DNA from: Litchfieldella rifensis
GTDB taxonomy: Bacteria > Pseudomonadota > Gammaproteobacteria > Pseudomonadales > Halomonadaceae
Assembly: GCF_042646605.1 (NCBI RefSeq)
Contig: NZ_JBHRUG010000009.1
Location: forward strand, 62,001 to 126,000
DNA length: 64,000 nt
Reading direction: 5' to 3'
The notes beneath the pieces are model-generated. The model saw nothing but the letters and a program-made list of their open reading frames with translations, was not told the DNA's origin and did no database searches. This document shows positions 34,277 to 41,396 of this stretch, piece after piece. Position 1 is the first letter of the stretch, and each line of letters opens with the position of its first letter. Position numbers and translations under genes: made by a program.

Positions 34277-34304
34277 AAAGGGCAGGCCCATCGGCTTGCC
34301 CTTT
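34277..34304 (+). terminator. Probable transcription terminator hairpin
   Basis: The arms AAAGGGCA (34277-34284) and TGCCCTTT (34297-34304) pair perfectly around a 12-base loop, immediately downstream of the small PLDc_N gene and before the oppositely oriented DUF3565 gene. The A-rich 5' arm and T-rich 3' end suit termination on either strand, although the T-run is short. Confidence 0.55.
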
Positions 34305-34374
34305 CTCCACTCGGATCAACGTGCGCCGGCGGTGTTGAGTCACTTGGGCTATCAGGGGTCGTAACTGCTCTCGG

Positions 34375-34581
34375 TCATGGTTTGTCCTTGGGTGCGCCTT
34401 CATCGCACTTCTTGCACTCCAGCAGGAGCCCGAGCATGGTCGTTCGGCCTTCCTCGCTCATGACCCAAGAGCGCTCGATAAAGGGAGGCTGGTGGCGGAC
34501 ATGCTGGAAATGGCCACATGCCAACTCTGCCACCCAGTGGTTCTCGTCGTCCTGATGATAGCTGATGATGGGTTGTTTCAT
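34375..34581 (-). CDS. DUF3565 domain protein
   Basis: A 68-residue protein matching DUF3565 over its full length: WVAELACGHFQHVRHQPPFIERSWVMSEEGR, ending LECKKCDEG. The conserved Cys22, His24, His27/29 and the C-terminal CKKC suggest a small zinc-binding protein. Function unknown. Ribosome site is weak. It is convergent with the PLDc_N gene across a terminator. Confidence 0.85.
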   Translation of the reverse strand: MKQPIISYHQDDENHWVAELACGHFQHVRHQPPFIERSWVMSEEGRTTMLGLLLECKKCDEGAPKDKP

Positions 34582-35133
34582 GACGGTCGGAAGGTTGCCT
34601 GCGGGAGCCCCGGGCCGTGCTTCATCTAGCCCCGGCGCCGTGAAAAAACGTTCCTCTTTGCTTCCGAATAGGCTGCTGCCATCTCCGTGCAGAGGTCAAA
34701 TTCTGCTCGGCGGCTCTCCGGCAGGATGGCGCTCGGGTGCTCATCGGCTCAGGTGGGAGCTTCGCCTTGCACCTGTCACGGATGAAGGACGATAAGCGCC
34801 ACAAGCGGTCGCTCTATGGACCCTGCGTGGAGGTATCGTGCGGGATGTTGAACCCCTTGTGAAGGGTGTGGTCGACACATGGAAGGCATCGAGGCATGGA
34901 TCGTCGAGCGGGATGCCGAAGGACGGGTCGGCGGAAAAGCCCGAGTTATTTCAGAGTGGATCGTTATCCACATGGGAACAGGTACTTTGGGAAAGAATAA
35001 TTGACCAACACTTTGATACCTTCTCGCTCGACATGGTGAGGCCGGGAGCCCGTCCATGCTAAGGGAGGAGGCGAGTCTGTTGTTGGCAATATTCAAGCAT
35101 CGACAATCAAGGCTTTCTAGGAAGGAGCGCCTG
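34582..35133. other. Intergenic stretch with no convincing intact gene
   Basis: 552 bases upstream of the UbiA-type gene. Short open frames on both strands have no ribosome sites and no recognisable sequence. Composition drifts from GC-rich to AT-richer towards 35000. It holds a possible gene remnant at 34879-35004 and must contain the promoter of the following operon, although I cannot point to a convincing -35/-10 pair. Confidence 0.6.
34879..35004 (+). pseudogene. Possible 5' remnant of a medium-chain reductase/dehydrogenase gene
   Basis: A 41-codon frame reads MEGIEAWIVERDAEGRVGGK and then ARVISEWIVIHMGTG before a stop. The first half resembles the N-terminal strand pair of acrylyl-CoA reductase/YhdH-type quinone oxidoreductases (x-A-W-x-V-x-R-D-x-E-G-R-V), after which similarity is lost. 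No clear ribosome site. This is a weak call from pattern alone; it may be chance. Confidence 0.25.
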
Positions 35134-36000
35134 ATGCCAATCGTGAAAATATTAAGGCCGCATCAATATATCAAAAACGGATTCGTATTGATCGGTCCCT
35201 TGTTTTCCCACCAATGGACATTGATGACCTTGTCCCAGGCACTGCTGGCTTTCTTGGCATTTTGCTGTATCGCCAGTGCCGTCTATGTGCTGAACGACAT
35301 TGTCGATATTGAAGCCGATAGGGAGCATCCGGTAAAACGCTATCGCCCCTTGCCCAGTAGAGAAATTTCGCTGACCTCCGCTAAGTGGCTGCTGGCCATA
35401 TTGGTCATCGCTGCACTGCTGTTGTCTCTTTCTGTCAGCCATTGGGTGCTTATCTTTGTCGCCACCTATTTCTTCATGAACATTGTGTACTCCTGGAAAT
35501 TGAAGCATATCGTGATCCTGGATGTGTTTATCATTTCGGCAGGATTCATGCTGAGAATTCTTGCCGGTACCGTGGGACTGGGGATTACACCGTCCGAATG
35601 GCTTTTGCTCTGCGGGTTGATGGTGACCCTGTTCCTGGGCTTTACCAAACGGCGTGCCGAACTACTCATGCTGGAATCGACAAAGGCCAATGAGAGCTTG
35701 GCTCGACGCGTATTGGATGATTACAGCCCCGCTATGCTGGAGCAGTTCATTGCAGTCACGGCGGCTTGCACGATCATCAGTTATGGTTTGTACACCGTAT
35801 CGTCAACCACTGTGGCCCTGCATGGCAGCACGGATTTGATTTATACCTTGCCATTCGTGGTGTATGGCATCTTTCGCTACCTGTTTCTGTTACACCATCG
35901 GGAAAAAGGTGACGATACGGCGAAAGAGCTGTTAACCGACAAGCATCTATTGATCACGGTGCTGGGATGGGTGATGGCCACCCTGTGGGTGCTGGCATGA
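35134..36000 (+). CDS. UbiA-family polyprenyl-phosphate phosphoribosyltransferase (DPPR synthase-like)
   Basis: A 288-residue integral membrane prenyltransferase-fold enzyme with about eight or nine helices. The first Asp-rich motif is NDIVDIEADREHPVKRYRPLP (Asn54, Asp55, Asp58, Asp62) and the opening LRPHQYIKNGFVLIGPLFS is typical of decaprenyl-phosphate phosphoribosyltransferase (mycobacterial Rv3806c) rather than of ubiquinone-pathway UbiA. It would transfer 5-phosphoribose from PRPP to a polyprenyl phosphate. AAGGAG lies seven bases before the ATG. First gene of an overlapping operon with DprE1/DprE2 homologues, which strongly supports this specificity. Confidence 0.88.
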   Translation: MPIVKILRPHQYIKNGFVLIGPLFSHQWTLMTLSQALLAFLAFCCIASAVYVLNDIVDIEADREHPVKRYRPLPSREISLTSAKWLLAILVIAALLLSLSVSHWVLIFVATYFFMNIVYSWKLKHIVILDVFIISAGFMLRILAGTVGLGITPSEWLLLCGLMVTLFLGFTKRRAELLMLESTKANESLARRVLDDYSPAMLEQFIAVTAACTIISYGLYTVSSTTVALHGSTDLIYTLPFVVYGIFRYLFLLHHREKGDDTAKELLTDKHLLITVLGWVMATLWVLA

Positions 36001-36953
36001 CGCAGCGACAATTCAACGGATGGCGCCTGCGGGCGTTGATCCTTTCGATCATGATCGCTACCGCCGGGTATCTGGCTTTCTCGCTGTGGGGAGGCTGGCA
36101 GGAGGTGGTCGCTGCCTTTATTCGCATTGGCGTGATCGGCACCGTCATCGCTCTTGGCATGTCGTTGGTCAACTATAGTTTGCGCTTTATACGCTGGCAG
36201 TTCTATCTATCACAACTTGGGTACATGGTGCCGTGGTCCCCTAGTCTGCGTATCTACCTGAGTGGTTTTGCCCTGACCACTACCCCGGGCAAGGCAGGCG
36301 AGGCCTTCCGAGGCATATTGCTCAAGCAAAGAGGGATTCCCTTTCCCTCGACATTCGCCGCGTTCCTCAGTGAACGGCTTTCCGACTTGGTAGCGGTGGT
36401 GTTGCTGACCCTGCTGGGATTGGCCCAGTACCCTCAGGCACGGGGGCTGGTGCTGGCGGGGCTAGCCGGTATCGTGATGGTACTGGCCTGTCTTTCCAGT
36501 CAGCGCCTGCTTTCCCATCTCAACACTTGGGCGAAGAGTCGGACCGGCAAGGTGGGCGGGCTGGTCGTGCACCTCACCGACATGCTTCAGGATGCTCGGC
36601 GTTGCCATGGACCCCGGCTACTGGTGCTGGCTACCTTCCTCAGTGTGATGGCTTGGGGTGCCGAAGCGCTGGCATTCTATTGGGTGCTCATGTGGCTGGG
36701 CGCCGACGTCTCGCTGTCCTTCGCTGTCTTCGTCTATGCTCTGTCGATGCTGGCCGGGGCCCTGAGCTTCCTGCCCGGTGGTCTCGGTGGCGCTGAAGCC
36801 GTCATGGTGTCGCTTCTGGTGGTAAAAGGCATGACGATGCCGGCCGCCATTGCTGCGACGGTTTTTATACGCCTGGCCACACTGTGGTTCGCTGTCGTGA
36901 TCGGGCTGGTTGCCCTGTACAGCAGTCGTCATGGGGAGGCCGTCGCATCATGA
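35997..36953 (+). CDS. UPF0104 / LPG-synthase transmembrane-domain protein
   Basis: A 318-residue protein with about eight membrane helices, matching the lysylphosphatidylglycerol-synthase TM/UPF0104 family: NYSLRFIRWQFYLSQLG, LSGFALTTTPGKAGEAFRGILLKQRG (about 92-117), AAFLSERLSDLVAVVLL and LPGGLGGAEAVMVSLLV. Members of this family are often next to lipid-linked sugar genes and are thought to move or modify lipid-linked substrates. Here it is embedded (ATGA overlap on both sides) between the UbiA-type and DprE1-like genes, so it is a candidate flippase for the lipid-linked pentose; that role is inference. Confidence 0.85.
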   Translation: MTQRQFNGWRLRALILSIMIATAGYLAFSLWGGWQEVVAAFIRIGVIGTVIALGMSLVNYSLRFIRWQFYLSQLGYMVPWSPSLRIYLSGFALTTTPGKAGEAFRGILLKQRGIPFPSTFAAFLSERLSDLVAVVLLTLLGLAQYPQARGLVLAGLAGIVMVLACLSSQRLLSHLNTWAKSRTGKVGGLVVHLTDMLQDARRCHGPRLLVLATFLSVMAWGAEALAFYWVLMWLGADVSLSFAVFVYALSMLAGALSFLPGGLGGAEAVMVSLLVVKGMTMPAAIAATVFIRLATLWFAVVIGLVALYSSRHGEAVAS

Positions 36954-38248
36954 AGGCGCCACTGTCCTGGAATCGCTTTCCTCGTGTCCAGCCTGACAAG
37001 GTGCATCATCTTGGGCACTGCAAGACGGCGTTGCCAGAAGTGGACTGGCCACTACTGGCCTATGGCAATGGACGTAGTTATGGCGATGTATGTCTGACCG
37101 AGTCGGGAACGCTGCTGTTGACGCGAAGGCTGGATCGCTTCATGGCGTTCGATCCGAATTCTGGTGTTCTGCGTTGTGAGTCAGGCGTCACCCTGGCCGA
37201 GATTCTTTCCCTGGTGGTTCCTCAGGGTTGGTTTCTGCCCAGCACGCCCGGTACCCGCTATGCCACCGTGGGTGGGGCATTGGCCAATGACGTGCATGGC
37301 AAGAACCATCACGTTGCCGGCACCTTCGGGCATCATGTCCGCCGCTTCGAGTTGGTGCGTTCCAGCGGGGAGCGGTTGGAATGCACGCCTGACCAGCATG
37401 AAGACTATTTCCGCGCCACCATCGGTGGCCTGGGACTGACGGGACTGATCAGCTGGGTCGAGTTTCAACTGCTGCCCATCCAGAGTCCCTGGATGTGGGT
37501 AGCATCCCAGCGCTTTGGCAATCTCGACGAATTCTGGTCGCTCAATCGTCAGGCCGAGAGCCAGTGGCCTTATACGGTGGCATGGATCGACTGTCTGGCC
37601 AGCGGCAAGGCCAGGGGGCGTGGAATCTTTCTGGCAGCCCAGCATGCTCCTCCCCAGGCCACGCTACCCGCCTTCCAGGAACGTAGCAGGCGCATCGCGC
37701 TCGATCCTCCCGTTTCGCTGATCAATAACCTGAGCCTGCGTGTTTTCAATGCCCTGTACTACCGTCAGCGGGTCAAGCCTCAAGGAACACTGCAGCATTA
37801 CGTGCCGTACTTCTACCCGCTGGATGCGATCCAGGATTGGAACCGGATCTATGGGCGGAGGGGGTTCTTCCAGTACCAATGCGTATTGCCACCCCACCAG
37901 GCACAGGAAGGCATAGCGGAACTGCTGAATACCATTGCTGCCAGTGGTCAGGGGTCATTTCTGGCCGTACTGAAGACCTTTGGTGAAAAACCGTCACTGG
38001 GCATGCTGTCGTTTCCCCGGCCCGGCACCACGCTGGCACTGGATTTCTCCAACCGAGGAGAAAAGACCTTGCGTCTGCTGGCCTCCCTCGATTCCATCCT
38101 GCGAGACACCGGTGGTGCCCTGTACCCGGCCAAGGATGCCCGCATGCCGGCCGATCTGTTCCAGTCCGGCTTCCCCGAGTGGGAACGCTTTGCTGATTAT
38201 GTCGACCCTGCTTTCTCATCACGTTTCTGGCGTAGAGTCACCTCATGA
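36950..38248 (+). CDS. dprE1: DprE1-like FAD oxidase (polyprenylphosphoryl-ribose 2'-oxidase)
   Basis: A 432-residue FAD-linked oxidoreductase of the VAO/PCMH fold. The FAD-binding part has YGNGRSYGDVCL (about 40-51) and the near-diagnostic ATVGGALANDVHGKNHHVAGTFGHHVRRFELV, very close to the mycobacterial DprE1 motif. The substrate half has SFLAVLKTFGEKPSLGMLSFPRPG and PAKDARMPADLFQSGFPEW. At the position of the Cys targeted by benzothiazinones in Mycobacterium (C-V-D-F-P), this protein has Ala363 (A-L-D-F-S). It would oxidise polyprenylphosphoryl ribose to the 2-keto form. ATGA overlaps with both neighbours. Confidence 0.9.
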   Translation: MKAPLSWNRFPRVQPDKVHHLGHCKTALPEVDWPLLAYGNGRSYGDVCLTESGTLLLTRRLDRFMAFDPNSGVLRCESGVTLAEILSLVVPQGWFLPSTPGTRYATVGGALANDVHGKNHHVAGTFGHHVRRFELVRSSGERLECTPDQHEDYFRATIGGLGLTGLISWVEFQLLPIQSPWMWVASQRFGNLDEFWSLNRQAESQWPYTVAWIDCLASGKARGRGIFLAAQHAPPQATLPAFQERSRRIALDPPVSLINNLSLRVFNALYYRQRVKPQGTLQHYVPYFYPLDAIQDWNRIYGRRGFFQYQCVLPPHQAQEGIAELLNTIAASGQGSFLAVLKTFGEKPSLGMLSFPRPGTTLALDFSNRGEKTLRLLASLDSILRDTGGALYPAKDARMPADLFQSGFPEWERFADYVDPAFSSRFWRRVTS

Positions 38249-39000
38249 ATTCACTCAAGCGCGTTATCATCTTTGGCGCCACCTCGGCCATCGCGGAACA
38301 GTCCGCCCGGCGACTGGTGGCCAGAGGAGCCTCGGTCTACTGCATCGGGCGCAATGCCACCAAACTCGATGCCATGGTCTGTGATCTGCGGGTCAGAGCC
38401 TCGGACGCCCAGCGCATCGATGGCAAGGTGGCGGACCTGCTGGATACCGCCGACCATGGGCATTTGCTCGATGCTGCCGAGCATTTCCTGGGCGGTGTGG
38501 ATGCCGTGCTGATTGCCCATGGCACCCTGCCGGATCAGAAGGCATGCGAGGCATCATTCGAGCAGACCCGCAAAGAGATCGATACCAATGCCGTCAGTAT
38601 CATCAGCCTGCTGACCCTGCTGGCCAACCGTCTTGAGCAGCAGCGTTCGGGGGTGATCGCCGTGATCAGCTCGGTGGCCGGCGACCGGGGGCGCCAGAGT
38701 AACTACGTCTACGGGGCCGCCAAGGGCATGCTGTCGATCTTCCTTCAGGGCCTGCGCAATCGCCTATCACGTAGCAATGTGCATGTGGTGACCATCAAGC
38801 CTGGCTTCGTGGATACCCCCATGACCGCTGCGATGGACAAGTCGGGCGCGCTGTGGGCCAAGCCGGAACAGATCGCGGAAGGTATCGTCAAGGCAATGAG
38901 CCAGGGCAGGGGGGAAGTCTACCTGCCCTGGTTCTGGTATTGGATCATGCTGATCATCCGGCATATTCCCGAGTTCGTCTTCAAGCGGATGTCCCTGTGA
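38245..39000 (+). CDS. dprE2: DprE2-like short-chain reductase (polyprenylphosphoryl-2-keto-ribose reductase)
   Basis: A 251-residue SDR. The NAD(P)-binding IIFGATSAIAEQSARRLVARG (a GxxSxxA variant, about 8-27), the catalytic Ser in AVISSVAGDRGRQSNYVYGAAKG and the YxxxK pair Tyr-Gly-Ala-Ala-Lys are intact. SSVAGxRxRxSNxVYG is the DprE2 signature. With DprE1 it would complete epimerisation of the ribose to arabinose on the polyprenyl carrier. The C-terminal 35 residues form a membrane-associating helix (FWYWIMLIIRHIPEF), as in mycobacterial DprE2. ATGA overlap with the DprE1-like gene upstream, GTGA with the phosphatase downstream. Confidence 0.88.
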   Translation: MNSLKRVIIFGATSAIAEQSARRLVARGASVYCIGRNATKLDAMVCDLRVRASDAQRIDGKVADLLDTADHGHLLDAAEHFLGGVDAVLIAHGTLPDQKACEASFEQTRKEIDTNAVSIISLLTLLANRLEQQRSGVIAVISSVAGDRGRQSNYVYGAAKGMLSIFLQGLRNRLSRSNVHVVTIKPGFVDTPMTAAMDKSGALWAKPEQIAEGIVKAMSQGRGEVYLPWFWYWIMLIIRHIPEFVFKRMSL

Positions 39001-39620
39001 ACACGACCCCCGTCGCCTTCTTCGACTTCGATGGCACTCTGACCACCGGCGATACCCTGCTGCCTTTCCTGAAATACGTGGTAGGGGCGCCGACCTATTA
39101 CACCAAGCTGGCCTTGCTCAGCCCGGTATTGGGAGCCTATGCCACCAAACTGCTGCGTAACGATATCGCCAAGGAAATTGTGCTCAGACAATACCTCGCC
39201 GGATATCCCCTGAAGGAACTGCAGGATATCGGCAAGCGATTCAGCGAAGAGATCGTCCCCACCATGTTGCGGCCTGAGGGTATCGAACGACTGGCGTGGC
39301 ATCAGGCCCAAGGCCATGACTGCGTCCTGGTGAGCGCATCACTGGATGTGTATCTGAAGGAATGGGCGGAGTGCCAGGGCTTTACAGCGGCATTGACGTC
39401 AAGCTTGAGACAGGATGAGTATGGCAAGGTGACAGGGCACTTGAATGCCGCCAATTGTTTTGGTTGGGAAAAATGTCTAAGAATCCAGGCTTGGATGGAT
39501 AAACGAAAACCTGATATGACGTATGCGTATGGTGATTCCAAAGGCGACATACAAATGCTCCAGAGCGTTAATGAAGGTTGGAGGTACGATGCAAGAAGTA
39601 ATCGCTTTTTAAGAACATGA
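38997..39620 (+). CDS. HAD-IB family phosphatase
   Basis: A 207-residue haloacid dehalogenase-type hydrolase. Motif I FFDFDGTLTTGDT at the N-terminus supplies the nucleophile Asp, motif II VSASLDVY, and motif IV YAYGDSKGDIQML. Class IB cap, as in SerB. It starts at a GTG within GTGA overlapping the DprE2-like stop, so it belongs to the same operon. The missing step of a DPA-type route is removal of the 5'-phosphate from polyprenylphosphoryl-5-phosphoribose; in mycobacteria a PAP2-type protein (Rv3807c) was proposed, so this enzyme is a candidate replacement. Its last third is AT-richer than what precedes it. Confidence 0.87.
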   Translation: MNTTPVAFFDFDGTLTTGDTLLPFLKYVVGAPTYYTKLALLSPVLGAYATKLLRNDIAKEIVLRQYLAGYPLKELQDIGKRFSEEIVPTMLRPEGIERLAWHQAQGHDCVLVSASLDVYLKEWAECQGFTAALTSSLRQDEYGKVTGHLNAANCFGWEKCLRIQAWMDKRKPDMTYAYGDSKGDIQMLQSVNEGWRYDARSNRFLRT

Positions 39621-39721
39621 GTATTTTATAAAAGTTATTGTGACTGATGCTCTCACTTGAGTATCTGTAATTTTACCTTCGAGGGTTGCTGTGTGATTGT
39701 CGGGAAAAAGGGAGGCTTGCA

Positions 39722-41242
39722 ATGAGCAAGTTGGTGCTTGGAGGCAGTGGGAGGTTGTCCACCGTGAAGTCAAGGTGGCTGGAATTTTTACCGGCTCTCT
39801 TTTTTCTCGCCTTTGCCATTATCCTGGCCGTGCACGTGGGGGAGTATGGGTTCTGGCGTCACGATGCATGGGGATACACGAAGTCCGAGTTTCTGGAGTT
39901 TTCTGAAAACGCCAGGTGGCTTGCCCCCATCTTTCACTCCGTCACGAAAGATATGCCTCATTACCTGGCCTGGCTGCTGTGCATGGCGATGGCATGGGGT
40001 TATGGATACGTGTTCTTGAACAGGTTCCTCGCTGGGAGTCAACTGGAGAGCAAGACATTCCTCTATGCGGTACCGTTCGTCGTCATTTTTCAACCGGGAC
40101 TCATGGAGCAGCTTGGTTGGCCGATTCATACCCTGGCTGCGATCTTTTTACTTTTTTTGTTCTCCTTGCTCTCTCGAAACAAGGCAAGTTGGCTGTTGAG
40201 TGGTATTGCCACCATTCTTGTGTTTGGAATCCTCCAAACGTTTGCCTTCTTGGCGGTGCTGCTTGCCGTTCCAAGCTATAAGACCCTGTTGCATATGAAA
40301 AAGGTAAAAGTGGTAATGACCTTTTTCGGTATCTTGATTTTCTGGGGCTTTTCCATCCTCGTCTCCTGGCTCATTTCGAAGCTCGCTCAGTATGTGTATT
40401 TCGGAAGCTTGCCGGGGCTTCCTGAATGGCGGAGTGCTCACCCAGTGAAGTCGCCGCTCGACCTGTACAACAATGTTATGACCAACCTGGCTGACTTTGT
40501 TGAACATGTGACCTTTATCTATTCTCCCTGGCTATTGCTGACGGTGGTTGCCATTTTTGTCTTATTGGGAGTGGCTCTTTTCGTAAAGCGGAAGCTGCAA
40601 GAACTTGTCATTGCTTCCTTGCTGTTGGTGTTGGGGACATGTTTCCTGCTTTCGGTCTATGTCTTTACCGCTCCCATGGGGACGATCATAGCGGACAGGA
40701 CAACGTTCACATTCGGGGTGGCTTTGTTCCTGGTGGCCATTGCTTTTTACGTGGCAATGAGCTCGCTTGATTTGGATAAGAAATGGATTTTTCCGGCATC
40801 CATTGCTTTTGTTCTTCTTGTTTCGATAAAGCCGATGTATTTGTCATATATTAATGTAAGATGGTATACGGCTTTTACATCGGATTTCGTGAATGCATTA
40901 CTAGAAGTCGAAGAGGGGAGCTCTCGAAATCTGAAGGGCGTGGTTGTCGAAATCAGTGAGTACGCGGAAAAAATCGAATGGGATCGGTGGCCAATTGACT
41001 ATTCCCATGTGCGGCCGGACAGATACAAGTTCATGGAGAGCTTGAATAGTCCAGGCCGGCTGGGAAGGGCCTTCTATGAGCTTGGCTACGACGAGGTGCA
41101 TTTCTGCGGGGGCAAGGAGCCAGGAGATCCCGGGAAATGCAAGCTGGTGGAAGGCGTGTCGTTTGAAAGGTGCGCAAGGAGCAATCCGAGGATCTGCTCA
41201 GGGGGGATATCCGATAACGGATACTGGCTGCTTAGATTCTGA
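39722..41242 (+). CDS. GT-C-type membrane glycosyltransferase (GtrII-like), candidate arabinosyltransferase
   Basis: A 506-residue protein with about ten membrane helices and a C-terminal extracytoplasmic domain (about 380-506) rich in Cys (four to five, possible disulfides). Layout resembles GtrII/GT-C polyprenyl-phosphate-sugar transferases; the first loop after helix 1 holds FWRHDAWGYTKSEFLEF with a candidate catalytic Asp. Base composition is clearly AT-richer than the rest of the window, suggesting import or a fast-changing surface locus. GGGAGG stands eight bases before the ATG. It is separated from the five-gene block by 101 bases and ends at a strong terminator. Donor and acceptor are inferred, not shown. 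Confidence 0.72.
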   Translation: MSKLVLGGSGRLSTVKSRWLEFLPALFFLAFAIILAVHVGEYGFWRHDAWGYTKSEFLEFSENARWLAPIFHSVTKDMPHYLAWLLCMAMAWGYGYVFLNRFLAGSQLESKTFLYAVPFVVIFQPGLMEQLGWPIHTLAAIFLLFLFSLLSRNKASWLLSGIATILVFGILQTFAFLAVLLAVPSYKTLLHMKKVKVVMTFFGILIFWGFSILVSWLISKLAQYVYFGSLPGLPEWRSAHPVKSPLDLYNNVMTNLADFVEHVTFIYSPWLLLTVVAIFVLLGVALFVKRKLQELVIASLLLVLGTCFLLSVYVFTAPMGTIIADRTTFTFGVALFLVAIAFYVAMSSLDLDKKWIFPASIAFVLLVSIKPMYLSYINVRWYTAFTSDFVNALLEVEEGSSRNLKGVVVEISEYAEKIEWDRWPIDYSHVRPDRYKFMESLNSPGRLGRAFYELGYDEVHFCGGKEPGDPGKCKLVEGVSFERCARSNPRICSGGISDNGYWLLRF

Positions 41243-41313
41243 GTGCCAGGTGTCGCGCGCCAATTCCGCCCCGTGACTCGCTGATGATCGAGCACTCGAT
41301 GGTGGGCATGACA

Positions 41314-41344
41314 ACGCCCCGCCCGGCAAAGCCGGACGGGGCGT
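41314..41344. terminator. Strong bidirectional terminator hairpin
   Basis: A G+C-rich stem of 14 positions (one C/A mismatch) with a 3-base AAA loop, ACGCCCCG...CGGGGCGT at its base, lies between the convergent glycosyltransferase gene and nhaC. It is preceded by ACA and followed by CTTAT. It probably ends transcripts from both sides. Confidence 0.85.
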
Positions 41345-41396
41345 CTTATCAGGGTCCCGACACCATGACGCGACCAAGCGTCATGCGAATACGGCG

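Noticed and set aside
34838..35062. 74-codon frame upstream of the UbiA-type gene
   Set aside because: No ribosome site, no recognisable motif and composition unlike a coding gene; overlaps the alternative remnant frame.
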